A DNA stretch of 64,000 nt, from positions 105,764 through 169,763 of the forward strand of contig NC_092583.1 in the NCBI RefSeq assembly GCF_037975245.1, written 5' to 3'. Position numbers and translations under genes: made by a program. The notes beneath the pieces were generated by a model, which saw only the letters and a program-made list of their open reading frames with translations, did not search any database and was not told the origin of the DNA. This DNA is from Apostichopus japonicus (taxonomy: Eukaryota > Echinodermata > Holothuroidea > Aspidochirotida > Stichopodidae). This document shows positions 45,538 through 57,230 of the stretch, in pieces. The number at the start of each line of letters is the position of its first letter. Positions within the stretch are counted from its first letter, which is position 1.

Positions 45538-47479
45538 GATCATGTGTGAAATATTAATGACTGACAATGAAAGTGATACTTTGTTAAAACTAATGAAAAT
45601 GGTGTAAAGGTGGCAAACTTTTGAAAGCAGTTTTGAAAACCTGTTCTCATTATAAGAGCTAGACCATGCCTAGACGTGAGTTTAGTCATGAATATGCAAC
45701 ACTATACAGTAACGGTGTCATTGGTGTTACAAAAGGCATACTAGAGTTTTAGTGTTAGATTTTGAGAATTTGAGTTAAATGTTGAATTGGAAGCCATCCG
45801 ACATGAAGTTGTAATCCATAAGCCCTTGTGGGCTTATCCCACATTCGTGGTTGCTTAAGCCCTTGTGGGCTTATCCCACATTCGTGGTTGCTTAGCCTCA
45901 TGGCATACATGTATTTATTGATTTAGCTCTTAGTCTTGTCAGCATGATCATGCATTGGTAAGGTATATGGACACTATTCCTGTTAGATAGTAGTAGGCTT
46001 TAAGAGTAGTGATTACAGTTGTTTTCTTCTTGACCTCATTCTTTCTCTGTGCCAAGTTTAATTACCGGACAACTATTTTCATATCATAGGACTTTGGAAG
46101 CGAGATTATTAATAAATTGATAAAGATGGTATTAGTCAGTGTTCCTTTGATCAGCTTCATTGAATATCAGTTGAAACTTGAGCTGACTGTTACAGTTAGA
46201 AGGCCTACTAGTACTAGTAGCCTAGGTCTTAGTATAATATTAGTAGCCTAGTCAGAGACCTATTTTTGTTTCCTTGCCGAAGGCGGAAGGAATCTATGCG
46301 ATGGTGATGGCATGAGTGTGCATGCGTGCGTGTGTGTGTGTGTGTGTATGTATGTGTTGCCAAAGCTATCAACTCGAGGACTTGTGTTCTGGTACACACC
46401 TTCGCTTTTAGGACATTTGGTGTGTGACCGTCAATCTGATGCCGACCTCAAACTGTAAAATTGGGAATGGACTCAAAAGTGACCTTAGAAAGCGCCTGTA
46501 TCAGTACGGGGGAGGTCCTCAAATTGTAACCATCAAGACTCAAATTTGGCTGTACTGTGTAGAAAACCCTGTTATGAAAGAGCACCCTCCTAAGTCCTCG
46601 AATTGACGTCCTCTTAATTGACGTCCTCAAATTGATTTCTCCGTGGCTATAATGAGCATAGCCACCAGCAGATAATGAGTCACACTTGATTGCACACTGT
46701 CTTCAAACCACCCTCCACACTATACAGTTACTTCACCGCTGCCAAGCTTTTACTAAGCCGATTTGAGCACATTAGGGAGTTGAACCTAAGACCACTCTTA
46801 ATTAAGAGTCAAAAGGTGTCCAAACATTCTGCAAAGATAGTGTGTTTATACACCATATTATAATTTCTTCTGCAAAGACAAAACTTTTGAAATTAATTTC
46901 ATGAAATTAATTAAGGAAATGTGAATTAATACTGCAGGAATCTATAAAGATAATTTTTTTTTTGCCCAGTCGGCCAAGTGGGTACAATAACTTTTGTAGT
47001 CAATTCTTGCAAGTACAAGTTTCCTGAATTTTTAAGATTGAAAATCTAAAAAAACTGTAAAAAAATCACAATCTAACTTCTTTTACACATGCACATTAGG
47101 GTGAACCAGATTCAAATATACAAAGGCTCTAACATAATCCTACATGTGAAGAACAAGACCTGATATCCCTAGCAGGTCAACAAATATTTTGACTGTAGAG
47201 CAAAAAAAAAAGTTTTAAGTTTTTAAGACAATATGCAACATAAACTACAGCCCTGACTGTCAAAATTGCCAAAGTTTATCCGCTTACTTGGCCAAGTTTG
47301 CTCATTGTTTGTGAACAATAAGCAGCTTTGTGTTGTCATGACGCTGTGCTCATTACTCAGGCTGGCCAACAGCTGGTGAGCATTCAGCCATGTGACCAAT
47401 ATGCACATGTATAATGAGCAAGTGGTGCGAGATTTCAGCCGGCCTGGACACGGGGTTAGATTTGCGCGGCTTCCCTTAA
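45538..47479. other. Intergenic with small repeats
   Basis: A 37-bp unit (TAAGCCCTTGTGGGCTTATC...) is duplicated at 45819-45855 and 45856-45892. A (TG)n run lies at about 46328-46352, after TTGCCGAAGGCGGAAGGAAT, a dispersed-repeat-like lead. Frames at 46424-46606 and 47223-47489 have no known domain. Confidence 0.45.
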
Positions 47480-47639
47480 CAAACACCACAGTAATAGAGA
47501 CCTATTACCATACACCCCAGTACTTAAGGCCTATAACAGTATGCCATTTGGAGTACTACAGGCCTATTACCATGCACCACAGTGTTATGGGCCTATTACC
47601 ATACCCCACAGTAAAATAGGCATATTACCATATACACTA
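47480..47639 (+). repeat. 29-bp minisatellite, left part
   Basis: The unit is GGCCTATTACCATACACCAC + AGTACTATA. The array is interrupted by the element starting at 47640 and resumes at 51812. Confidence 0.85.
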
Positions 47640-48294
47640 GTGTTTACACGGGTTCAAAAATCGGGAACCGGGTACCCGAGAGCTGTTACCCGCCGGGTAT
47701 CCGGGTACCCGGAAAAAATGTTTACCCACTCGTGTATCACGATTTTCAAGAAATGACACATTGGATGCTATTATAAATGAAAAGGTGTAAGATAAGGTAT
47801 AAAACCTTCCTCAATAATTTCTATTTGCTATTGTTTCTTTCATTATTCTTGTTAATAACTTCATATAATTAACATTACTACTAACATCGCACTGCCGTCG
47901 CTGCTTACGCTTGCTCTCCACGCCTATCGATCACACCATATAAATATCCAATTTAGCTCTTAAACAGTTGTTACTTCTACTATCTATTATGCAGGCCCAG
48001 GGTTCGCATTAGCGGCGATTGCGCGATTCGCGCAATTTGACCGCATTTGGAATAAATGAATAGTAAACAGCCACTTGCGATTATTATTTTTTAGTTATCC
48101 CATCTAAATCCGTAAACATCTCGTAAAATTCCTTGTCAGCCTTTCCTTCCATGTAATAAACGAATTAATAAATAATAATTTCTTCCACATGGTAGCCTAA
48201 CACCACACTAGGTCAATGAGAAATCTAGCTAGGCCTAACCATCTGTTTATTCGCTGAAATTGTGGCGCAGTTATAAGATATTGTAGTAGTAGTA

Positions 48295-48790
48295 AGTTGA
48301 GTCTCGTCTATTCGACATGCTCAGTGATTAACCTCCGCCACGTATCACGATCTTGCGCAAGGTTTATTGCTTCCTCGAAATTGTTAATATTAATGTCCTT
48401 GAATTGCGACTTTATTTTTCCAAGCAAGGTAGTCACGGGCCTTCCAACTGGTTTAGCAGTATGTCTCAGTGCTTCTCTTAAAGCAACCTTTGCTGGAGCG
48501 TCCTCCTGGAGTCTTGCTACATGACCGAAAAATCTCAATCTTCTATGTGCGACTATCGATGACCAAGTTGTTTGGTTGGTTTCGTTGTATAGCTCATCAT
48601 TTGATAACCAATTATTATTGGTCCATCTAATGTTGAGAATATTTCGAAGTAGTCTCCTTTGAAAAGTGTCAATTTTGCAATCAAGATCCTTCGTTGTGCC
48701 CCACAGTTCGCAAAAAAATACCCTTTAATAAAGTCTCAAAAATCCTAAGCTCAATGTTCCGGCTTATGTTTTTGCTTTTAAAAATGCTTG
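48295..48790 (-). mobile_element. LINE C-terminal fragment
   Basis: The minus strand reads CELWGTTKDLDCKIDTFQRR, LRNILNIRW, then RRLRFFGHVARLQEDAPAK, VGRPVTTLLGK and DRDTWRRLI to a stop at 48308. This is the usual tail of RTE/jockey-type LINE proteins. A frameshift near 48720 joins it to RIFETLLKGIF. Confidence 0.82.
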
Positions 48791-49230
48791 ACAGTGTGTT
48801 ATAAGTTATCCATGGTTATTTTCATTATTGCTGTTACGTTTGACCACATGGTTGCCGAACACCACAGTAAGTCAATAGGGGAAATCTAGCCTATACCGCT
48901 GAAATGGTGACGCAGTTATAAGATATCCATGGAACACTTTCGTATTGCTGTTATTTTCGACCACATGGTAGCCTAATACCACACTAAATCAATGGGAAAT
49001 CTAATCGCCTAACCATCGGTTTGGAAAAAAAAATCACACTTTGCGTAGAATTCGGGTAATAAATTAAGAACCGTGTAGTATCGCGTCGGGCGGGTACCTT
49101 CGTTATTGTTGTTATCTTCGACTACATGGTAGCACCACACTAAGTCAATGGGAAATCTGCCTAATTGTCGATTTGCCAATTTTTTGGTTCCTTGCTTTAG
49201 CAAAAGGAACCTATGCAGTCAGGTTGGCGT

Positions 49231-49297
49231 ATGTGTGTGTGTATGTATGTATGTATGTGTGTATGTATGTATGTATGTATGTATGTGTGTGTGTGCG
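49231..49297. repeat. (TATG)n/(TG)n microsatellite
   Basis: Runs of TATG with interspersed TGTG. Confidence 0.95.
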
Positions 49298-49429
49298 TCT
49301 GTGACACTTGCTTGGGTACGCTCTATCTCAATAAGGGAATGTTGGATTGAGGCCAAACTTGGACTATAGATCCGCCATATGGAGAAGGTGTGCCCTATTG
49401 TTTTTGGTGCCCACAAAGGTCACCAAAGG

Positions 49430-51310
49430 TCAGTTATGGTCCAAAAACCGAAAATATTAAAACTGCAATAACTCCCAGTGCCAATGTGCGACAAGATTGA
49501 TATTTTGGGACAAGTTGTGAACTGGTTAGGGGAGCCTTTTCAAACTTAACGGTCATGTGATCCGAGGTCACCAAAGGTCAATTAATGATAAAAAACTAGT
49601 ATATTTGCAATAACTTGAGAACGAAATGTCTGTTAGGGTTGGGAGTTGCCTCAATGTAATCCAATTGTCGACCTGCATCTGGGTGACCCTTGACCTCAAT
49701 TTGACCTCTGGTGACCTTTTCGTGTTTTTGGGATTTTTACAGTTTCGATGCTATTTTCAGATGTCAAAGGTACCTTCTGATCATAAATGTCAATAGGTTG
49801 ACCCCGTGTGACCTTTATGTGCAAAGTTATATGGGGTCAAAGTTTTTCCGTCGGAGTTAGGATGGTTGTACAGACTTTGCGTTTTGTTTTTTGGAATCAG
49901 GAGATTAAACTACATCTGAAACCAAGGTCAAAAGGTCAAAGGTCACATTAGAAAAAAATGTGCTTATTTTGGGAGGAAACGAGCAAAACAGAAAATGTTT
50001 GGTTTTGATGCTAGATTTGGATATCAAAGGTACCTTCCGATCAAAAATGTCAATTGGTTGACACCCGTGTGACCTTCGTGTGCGAAGTTATACAAGGTCA
50101 AAGTTAATTTTCAGACATTTAATGCATCAACTCCCAGTTCCAAGGTGTGACATAGTTGATATTTTTGGACAAGTTGCAAATGGTATAGGGGAATATTTTC
50201 AAACTTAACGGTCATGTGATCCGAGGTCACCAAAGGTCAATTAATGATAAAAAACTAGTATTTTTGCGATAACTTGAGAACAAATTGTCCGTTAGAGTTG
50301 GGAGTTGCTTCAATGAAATCCAATTGTCGACCCGCATCTGGGTGACCCTTGACCTCAATTTGACCTCTGGTGACCTTTTCGTGTTTTTGGGATTTTTTAG
50401 TTTCGATGCTATTTTCAGATGTTAAAGGTACCTTCTGATCATAAATGTCAATAGGTTGACCCCTGTGTGACCTTCGTGTGCGAAGTTATATGAGGTCAAA
50501 GTTAATTTTCACACATTTAATGCAATAACTCCCAGTTCCAAGGTGTGACAAGGTTGATATTTTTGGAGTAGTTGCAAATGGTATAGGGGAATATTTTCAA
50601 ACTTAACGATCATGTGTTACAAGGTCACCAAAGGTCAATTAATGATAAAAAACTAGTATTTTTGCGACAACTTGAGAACAAATTGTCCATTAGGGTTGGG
50701 AGTTGCTTCAATGTAATCCAATTGTCGACCCGCATCTGGGTGACCCTTGACCTCAATTTGACCTCTGGTGACCTTTTCGTGTTTTGTGGATTTTTACAGT
50801 TTCGATGCTATTTTCAGATGTTAAAGGTACCTTCTGATCATAAATGTCAATGGGTTGACCCCCATTTGACCTTCGTGTGCGAAGTTATTTGAGGTAAAAG
50901 ATAATTTTCACACATTTAATGCAATAACTCCCAGTGCCAAGGTGTGACAAGGTTGATTTTTTTGGACAAGTTGCCAATGGTATAGGGGAATATTTTCAAA
51001 CTTAATGGTCATGTGATCCAAGGTCACCAAAGGTTAATTAATGTTAAAAAAGTAGTATTATGGGGGGAGAAAATGGGCAAAGAAAAAATGTTTGAATTTT
51101 TACAGTCATGCTCTATTTAGGTCTCACCGATCAAAAATGTCAATTGGTTGACCTCCGGGTGACCTTTGTGTGTGAAGTTACATACAAGTTCAAAGTTAAT
51201 TTTTTGACATTTAATGCAATTAAATCTCAATGCCAATGTGTGACATGGTTGATATGTTGGGACAAGTTGTGAATGGGGTGGTGGAACATTTTGAAACTTA
51301 AAGGTCATGT
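49430..51310. repeat. Tandem units of about 398 bp dense in AGGTCA half-sites
   Basis: Units share ACTCCCAGTKCCAAKGTGYG, AACTTAACGGTCATGTGATC and GGTTGACCCC. Anchors lie at about 49472, 50131, 50529, 50927 and 51224; the central ones are 398 bp apart. Direct repeats of AGGTCA with spacings of 1, 2, 4 and 5 recur (for example 49565-49580, 49684-49717 and 49925-49945). Confidence 0.85.
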
Positions 51311-51811
51311 GATGTGTCTTACATTTTCGACGCCATATTTAGATCTCAAAAGTGCCTTTTGATAAAAAATCCGATCACATTTTGTGATCACAAAAGTGTT
51401 GGCTATAGTGTTGGTTACTTTATGGGAACATGTAGGACCACAATTACTTGGACTATTTGAGCCCAATCTTGCTTGATAATATTATGTGTATTGTCATATA
51501 CCCCAAGCAAGGAACCACAGTGCCCTTGGGCTCTTGTTTTTTTTTTAAATCACACTTTGCGTAGGATTTAGGTAATAAATTAGGAACCGGGTAGTATTGC
51601 GTCGGGCGGGTACCTTCGTTATTGTTGTTATCTTCGACTACATGGTAGCCTAACACCACACTAAGTCAATGGGAAATCTGCCTAATTGTCGATTTGCCAA
51701 TTTTTTTTTTTTTAAATCACACTTTGCGTAGGATTTGGGTAATAAATTAGGAACCGGGTAGTATCGCGTCGGGCAGGTACCCGGGTACCTGGATAACCCG
51801 TGCAAACACTA

Positions 51812-52150
51812 ATATACACCACAGTACGATTGGCCTATTACCATACACCACAGTATTATTGGCCTATTACCATGCAGCACAGTACAATAGGCCTTTCTCG
51901 TGTACTATGGGCCTATTACCGTACACCACAGTACAGAAGGCCTATAACCATTCACCATGTAGTACTATAGGCGTATTACCGTACATCACAGTACTATAGG
52001 CCTATTACCATACACCACAGTATTATTGGCCTATTAACAAACACCGCAGTACTATAGGCCTATTAACAAACACCACAGTACTACTGTATAGGCCTAATAA
52101 GTTCAGTATGCCAGAGTGTTATAGGCCTATTACCGTACACCAGAGTACTA
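51812..52150 (+). repeat. 29-bp minisatellite, right part of split array
   Basis: Same unit and orientation as 47480-47639, about 11 units. Confidence 0.88.
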
Positions 52151-52320
52151 TAGAGGTTCTTTACATGTCATCGTATCACTTGACCTAATGTTTTCAACTA
52201 TGTTGGCTGTCAAACTCGCTCAGCTCAGTCCTAACGTTACTGTAGTTCTGCATAATAAGACAAGTTTGAGCCAATAATAACGTTATAGTTGGCAAGTTGA
52301 TGCTGACATTCTTTGCAAGC

Positions 52321-55300
52321 ATGACCGATTCTAATGAAAATTTAGGCTTATCGGACATTGTCAATAACTTGAATAAACCTCATAGAGAACGATATGTTGA
52401 AAAACTCTAGTTAATAGGGTGTACAAATGATCCGTATTTGATGGCGAAATCGTTGTTCGCTGATTTCATGACTGCAAGTTGTGTATCGACTCGAACCTTC
52501 ATATCCAGACATCTACAACTATGTCATAAATACTACTTTAGTATACAGCCACCAGACACTCTAAAGCTAAAAAAGTTTAGAAGCTAGATAGAAGTATTTC
52601 GCTGCTGGGTTTGTAAAGGAAGGTTTAGTTCACAAAAACACTTCAACATTTTTGTTATTACAAGCAAGGTAAGTAAGCTGTTTGTTAACTGTTAGCAAGC
52701 CTAACTTTAGGCCTAGTTTTGCAAAAACTGACAATGCTCAGTCAATGCAACTTCCATTGTTGGCTACACCTAGGCCTCATTTGTTCCATCAGTGCTCTTG
52801 CCCATGGTCACAGCTGGGTCGGTAGGGTGGGGGGAGTTGCACTTTAACAACTAAGTTATGAAATTTAGGCCTAACTATAGGCTTTGGCTTATGAAATAAT
52901 CATTTTGTGAAAGAAATGGAATATTTGGGGAGGGGAGTGGGGTGGGGGCTGTGATTGAGGTATGAATGGTATTTTGTGACTCTCATGCCCTCCCTGTAAA
53001 CTGCAACTACATCTTTGCCCTTCAAGGCATTTGATTCGCGATGTTTTAATTTAAGAACCATTGTGCATCATAACATGTGTTCCATAAAAGAAACCCAATT
53101 TAAATTTTGTTAAATAATTTTACGTAATTATTTTCCTGAAACTGATTCCTGTTCATCCCAAAGTGGATGTAATTCTTATTTCTTTAATATTATTGACTTC
53201 AACCACATAGTTGAACCTGCATTGCTCTAGCAATTGTTTGTTAATATTTTTAGATAAGCCTATATAAGAAAAGTGAAAGAATGAATTACTGGCACACTCC
53301 TATCTCAAGCTCAAAATGATTTGAAACTCCTTTGCAAAAGAAACATGAAATCGGCAGCAGTAAAAAAACATTTTTTTTAATTTGCAAAGTATTATTTAAA
53401 ATATGGTGATCACAGAGACTACTCAGTTCTATCAGTCATTTAAAAGATTTCCTATGACTTCATGTTGTGAACAAAATTATTTTTGTAATTTATTTGTTTA
53501 TTTCTCAAATAACTGCTGTGGAAGAAGAAACAAGAGGCTGCATCAACATCTTGGAACCTGTTCCGGTCAGGTAGAATTACAGCAAGTAAATTTGAAGCTG
53601 CTATTTGTTGACAACCCATCCAAATCACATTTGACAAGGATATTTTACCTGGAATCATACAAGTTTTCAACAAAAGCAAGAACGTTCATCCTCATCAGTA
53701 TTCTTTTATATTTAAGGATTAATTAGTAGGATTAATTATTAGGTATTTTGAAGGGACTCCCAACAATGTCAGCATTGCAAGCTCCTTTGATATGGGTGAT
53801 TAGTCTGTAGAGAAGTTGACATGGGCTCTTCAATCGCTTCTTAATTACTGTGACAATTTTCCTGTTGATGCAAACGCTAGTAGGAGATAGCTATCACTTG
53901 GTCCACTTTCACACCTCTTTATACATGGCAGTGATTTGATGCACTTACATGCTTGTCAAAATCTGCTCTCCAACCTTTTCATTGTGGAAAAAGGAATCAA
54001 GGTTCCCTTCACAGGAAGTGGTTTCAGCAGTGGGGAACCTCACACATTATTATACCTATATAATCCCTCTGCAAAGCTGTCTACCTTATTCAGGCTTTGA
54101 GGAGAGTGTGCTGTGGTTGAATTGATGCACTCTTCACTTTAATTGGCAGAAAACAGGAAATGATGGCCTCAATGGTGGTGAACTAATGTACCTACTTCCC
54201 TTAATGTGATTTGCTACTTTTTTATGGTAATAGGCTCATAGCACTGTGGTGCATGGTAATAGGCCTACAGTACTGTGGTGTATGGTAATAGGCCTACAGT
54301 ACTGTGGTGTATGGTAATAGGCCTACAGTACTGTGGTGTATGGTAATAGGCCTTTAGTACTCTGACATACTGTAATAGGCATACAGTACTCTGACATACT
54401 GTATTAGGCCTATAGTACTGTGGTGTATGGTAATAGGCCTACAGTACTGTGGTGTATGGTAATAGGCCCATAGCACTGTGGTGTATGGTAATAGGCTCAT
54501 AGCACTGTGGTGTATGGTAATAGGCCTTTAGTACTCTGGCATACTGTAATAGGCATACAGTACTCTGACATACTGTAATAGGCCTATAGTACTGTGGTGT
54601 ATGGTAATAGGCCTACAGTACTGTGGTGTATGGTAATAGGCCTACAGTACTGTGGTGTATGGTAATAGGCCTTTAGTACTCTGACATACTGTAATAGGCA
54701 TACAGTACTCTGACATACTGTAATAGGCCTATAGTACTGTGGTGTATGGTAATAGGCCTACAGTACTGTGGTGTATGGTAATAGGCCTTTAGTACTGTGA
54801 TGTATGGTAATAGGCCTACAGTACTCTGACATACTGTAATAGGCCTACAGTACTGTGGTGTATGGTAATAGGCCTTTAGTACTCTGGCATACTGTAATAG
54901 GCATACAGTACTCTGACATAATGTAATAGGCCTATAGTACTGTGGTGTACAGTAATATGCCTACAGTACTGTGGTGTATGGTAATAGGCCCATAGCACTG
55001 TGGTGTACATTAATAGGCCTTCAGTACTGTGGTGTATGGTAATAGCTAGCCCATAGTACTTTGGTGGATGGTATTAGGCATTAGATGGGGTTGTGAACAT
55101 GAGGCCAAGGCCAGACAAGACTATGAACAATCACAAAAGGACAACCACAAAGATCTTGAAGTAACTGAGTATGGATTTTTCATACACAAAGACCTAAATT
55201 ACAATGGAGCGCACTCCAGATGGTTTGGTATCATGCCATTGTTGTGGTTTAGGTGTAACAGAAGTCAAATGCCTTTTCTGCCAGAAAGAAAAAGCAATCT

Positions 55301-55440
55301 TGGATGCACCTTGCAATAAAAATATTTGTCTCAAGAAAATCATTGGTTAAGTTCACCAAAGTGAACAACATGCTTACTACTATCAAATTCTCTCTTCAAT
55401 TAGCAGTCACGATCACATTTGGTCTGTCAGTAGTTTCTAA
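52321..55440 (+). pseudogene. YqaJ-type nuclease gene of an ISL2EU-like transposon, broken
   Basis: Plus-strand pieces in order: an ATG at 52321 with LIGCTNDPYLMAKSLFADF; a shift to YPDIYNYVINTTLVYSHQTL with in-frame stops and then KYFAAGFVKEG; TSWNLFRSGRITASKFEAAI near 53550; NPSKSHLTRIFYLESYKFST near 53620; RWGCEHEAKARQDYEQ from 55073; then, after a one-base shift near 55210, PDGLVSCHCCG, TEVKCLFC and HAYYYQ near 55370. The PDG aspartate and E-x-K are the YqaJ nuclease active-site residues. These proteins accompany DDE transposases in ISL2EU elements. Stops, shifts and a 1.4-kb interruption holding the inverted minisatellite (between the KFSTKA and RWGCEHE blocks) make it non-functional. 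Confidence 0.82.
54228..55068 (-). repeat. 29-bp minisatellite, inverted, inside the YqaJ gene
   Basis: Reverse orientation of the 47480/51812 unit (CAGTACTGTGGTGTATGGTA...), about 29 units. Variant units (CTCTGACATACTGTAATAGG) alternate in a higher-order pattern. Confidence 0.92.
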
Positions 55441-55639
55441 GATCACAGTGAACAATTTTTTCCTTTTCTTGGCAAACTGTAAACATATGCAAATAGTTGT
55501 TATAGTTCATATATATATTCACAGCAGCTGGGAATCTCACGACAAGGTCTAAATGTTAAATGCAATTTATAAACAAATTAAAACCATAGAGACTGCTTCA
55601 ATACCATACATTAATTGGGGATAATAGAGGGGTAAGCAT

Positions 55640-57230
55640 TACATAGTGCACAAACCATGTGCATCACCTTGTCTAATTTAGTCACAGATTAATTCTGAGG
55701 TGTTTGCAACATTTGAATGGGTACAGTACTGTTCAAAATTGTATACCATTGTATGAGATCTCCTATGGAACGTTCTACATGTATCCTCACTGAAGCAATT
55801 TTTCATGTCTTCTCTACATCTATGGCGTCAAGTCATGTGCCTTTCCTTTAGTGATAGCTGGTATTTCCATTTGGCATGAGTCATAGCAATTGAATCAAAG
55901 ATGTCAAACCTGTCTGCAAGAACAGTGTCTCCAGGAAAAAGGTAATTTAAGTAACCAGAATGTTCAGTTATATAAACTTATCAGATGTGCATCCACCCCC
56001 CTCGCCACCTTGCAAATGAAAGATATTGAACCAGGTGAAGTTATGCTTATGAGATATTTCACAGTGTTGTGGCTCATTTAATGTGAATTTTGTTGCATTC
56101 TGAGCTCCTCTGCATAGCCAAAAATTCAGTACCTTCAGCCCTCCAGCAGCACTGCCAGGCTCCAGTGATAGTGTCACAAGCCTGGGAATCGGTACTAAGG
56201 TAACTAGAGACCCAAGCCAGGTTACAAGTAGAAACCAGAGAAACTGGGCACAAGTATCCTAGGGTGTGAAATCACTTGTTTTTAGAAAGAAGACAAATTA
56301 TTTGGTTTATTGTCTCACTCTGGTACTACTCAATAGTTAAATACAACATGTGAAGTACAATCACTTTAACTATTTACTAAACAACAACAACTTACTCCCC
56401 CCCTCAAACATATGCAGATAAGTTGTATACATTTAACTCAATGATAATATTGACTAACTAAACCATATCTCTCTTAGTAAGACAGTAAAACTCTTTAATC
56501 AACATTATACCCTCCAAATTACTGATAAGCTCAATAGACTACACGAATATTCATAACATGACTGGTTATGTTGCAATGTGCACAGCCTACTACGGAGGAG
56601 TATAAAGGCCATTCACGTTACATTATGTTTGTGCTCTTGCTTTAAGGTCACTGGAGCATTCACAAATACCTCGAAGCTATCAATTATACAAACACTGTTT
56701 CTGTAAGCTGATCTGAAAGACTATGGCATTGTTAGTCTGACCATGGAGGTCCATGGTCTGACAACTTCTCCATCAGGTCAAAAAACAAGAGGGGGACAAC
56801 ATGGATTTATATCAGGTCAATGCAGTCAAGAAAAATAGGGAAATTATTGAATCCTTAACATAATACTCAAACTGTGTTTCATCCTTAACAAGGTTATAAT
56901 GAACTGCTGAAAGTTAGAGACAAATCTGGTTGGCAAATAGCTTTCGATAGGGTTATATATTGCCATCAAAACTTCAAATGACGGCAAGCCTGCCATGTTC
57001 TTGACTTTTGTGTCATCATTGACAAATCCAGACCCATGAAAGTTGGTGAATTCCACCACTGCTACACCACTGCTGTCAGTTCCAAGACTAAGCCATTTCT
57101 ATCTTCTCTTTCATTTGAATTTCGTGCCTTAAAGATTAAGCAGCAGCTTAGTTTTGTTCCATTTCTATCCTCTTTTTGTTACAAATTTCTCATCTTTGAA
57201 AATGTTCCAAACTTCTCTTGTTCTTGGGTT
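55640..57230 (-). pseudogene. DDE_Tnp_4 transposase of an ISL2EU-like transposon, broken
   Basis: Minus-strand pieces in order: GLPSFEVLMAIYN and FQQFIITLLRMK (about 56880-57000); IDSFEVFVNAPVTLK (about 56650-56695, first D); GGCTSDKFI (about 55975); LFPGDTVLADR (about 55920, second D); KGKAHDLTP; and HVER/IGDLIQ in shifted frames near 55765-55790 (terminal E). These are the landmarks of IS4/IS5-like transposases with THAP or HTH N-termini. At least four frameshifts and several stops are present. Tail-to-tail with the YqaJ pseudogene, it fits the two-gene layout of ISL2EU elements. Element ends were not found. Confidence 0.8.

Larger units (their letters stand above)
47640..51809 (+). mobile_element. 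GTGTTTAC-ended element, 4.17 kb (B), inside a minisatellite
   Basis: The left end GTGTTTACACGGGTTCAAAA and inverted right end GTGTTTGCACGGGTTATCC are each flanked by TA (47638-47639 and 51810-51811). The 29-bp minisatellite continues on both sides, so the insertion split the array. Contents: a LINE C-terminal fragment (48295-48790), a TATG microsatellite and the AGGTCA-rich tandem block. The TA target suggests a Tc1/mariner- or ISL2EU-like family. No transposase was seen. Confidence 0.7.

Noticed and set aside
49148-49416. Cysteine/valine-rich frames over the TATG run
   Set aside because: Microsatellite translation on both strands.
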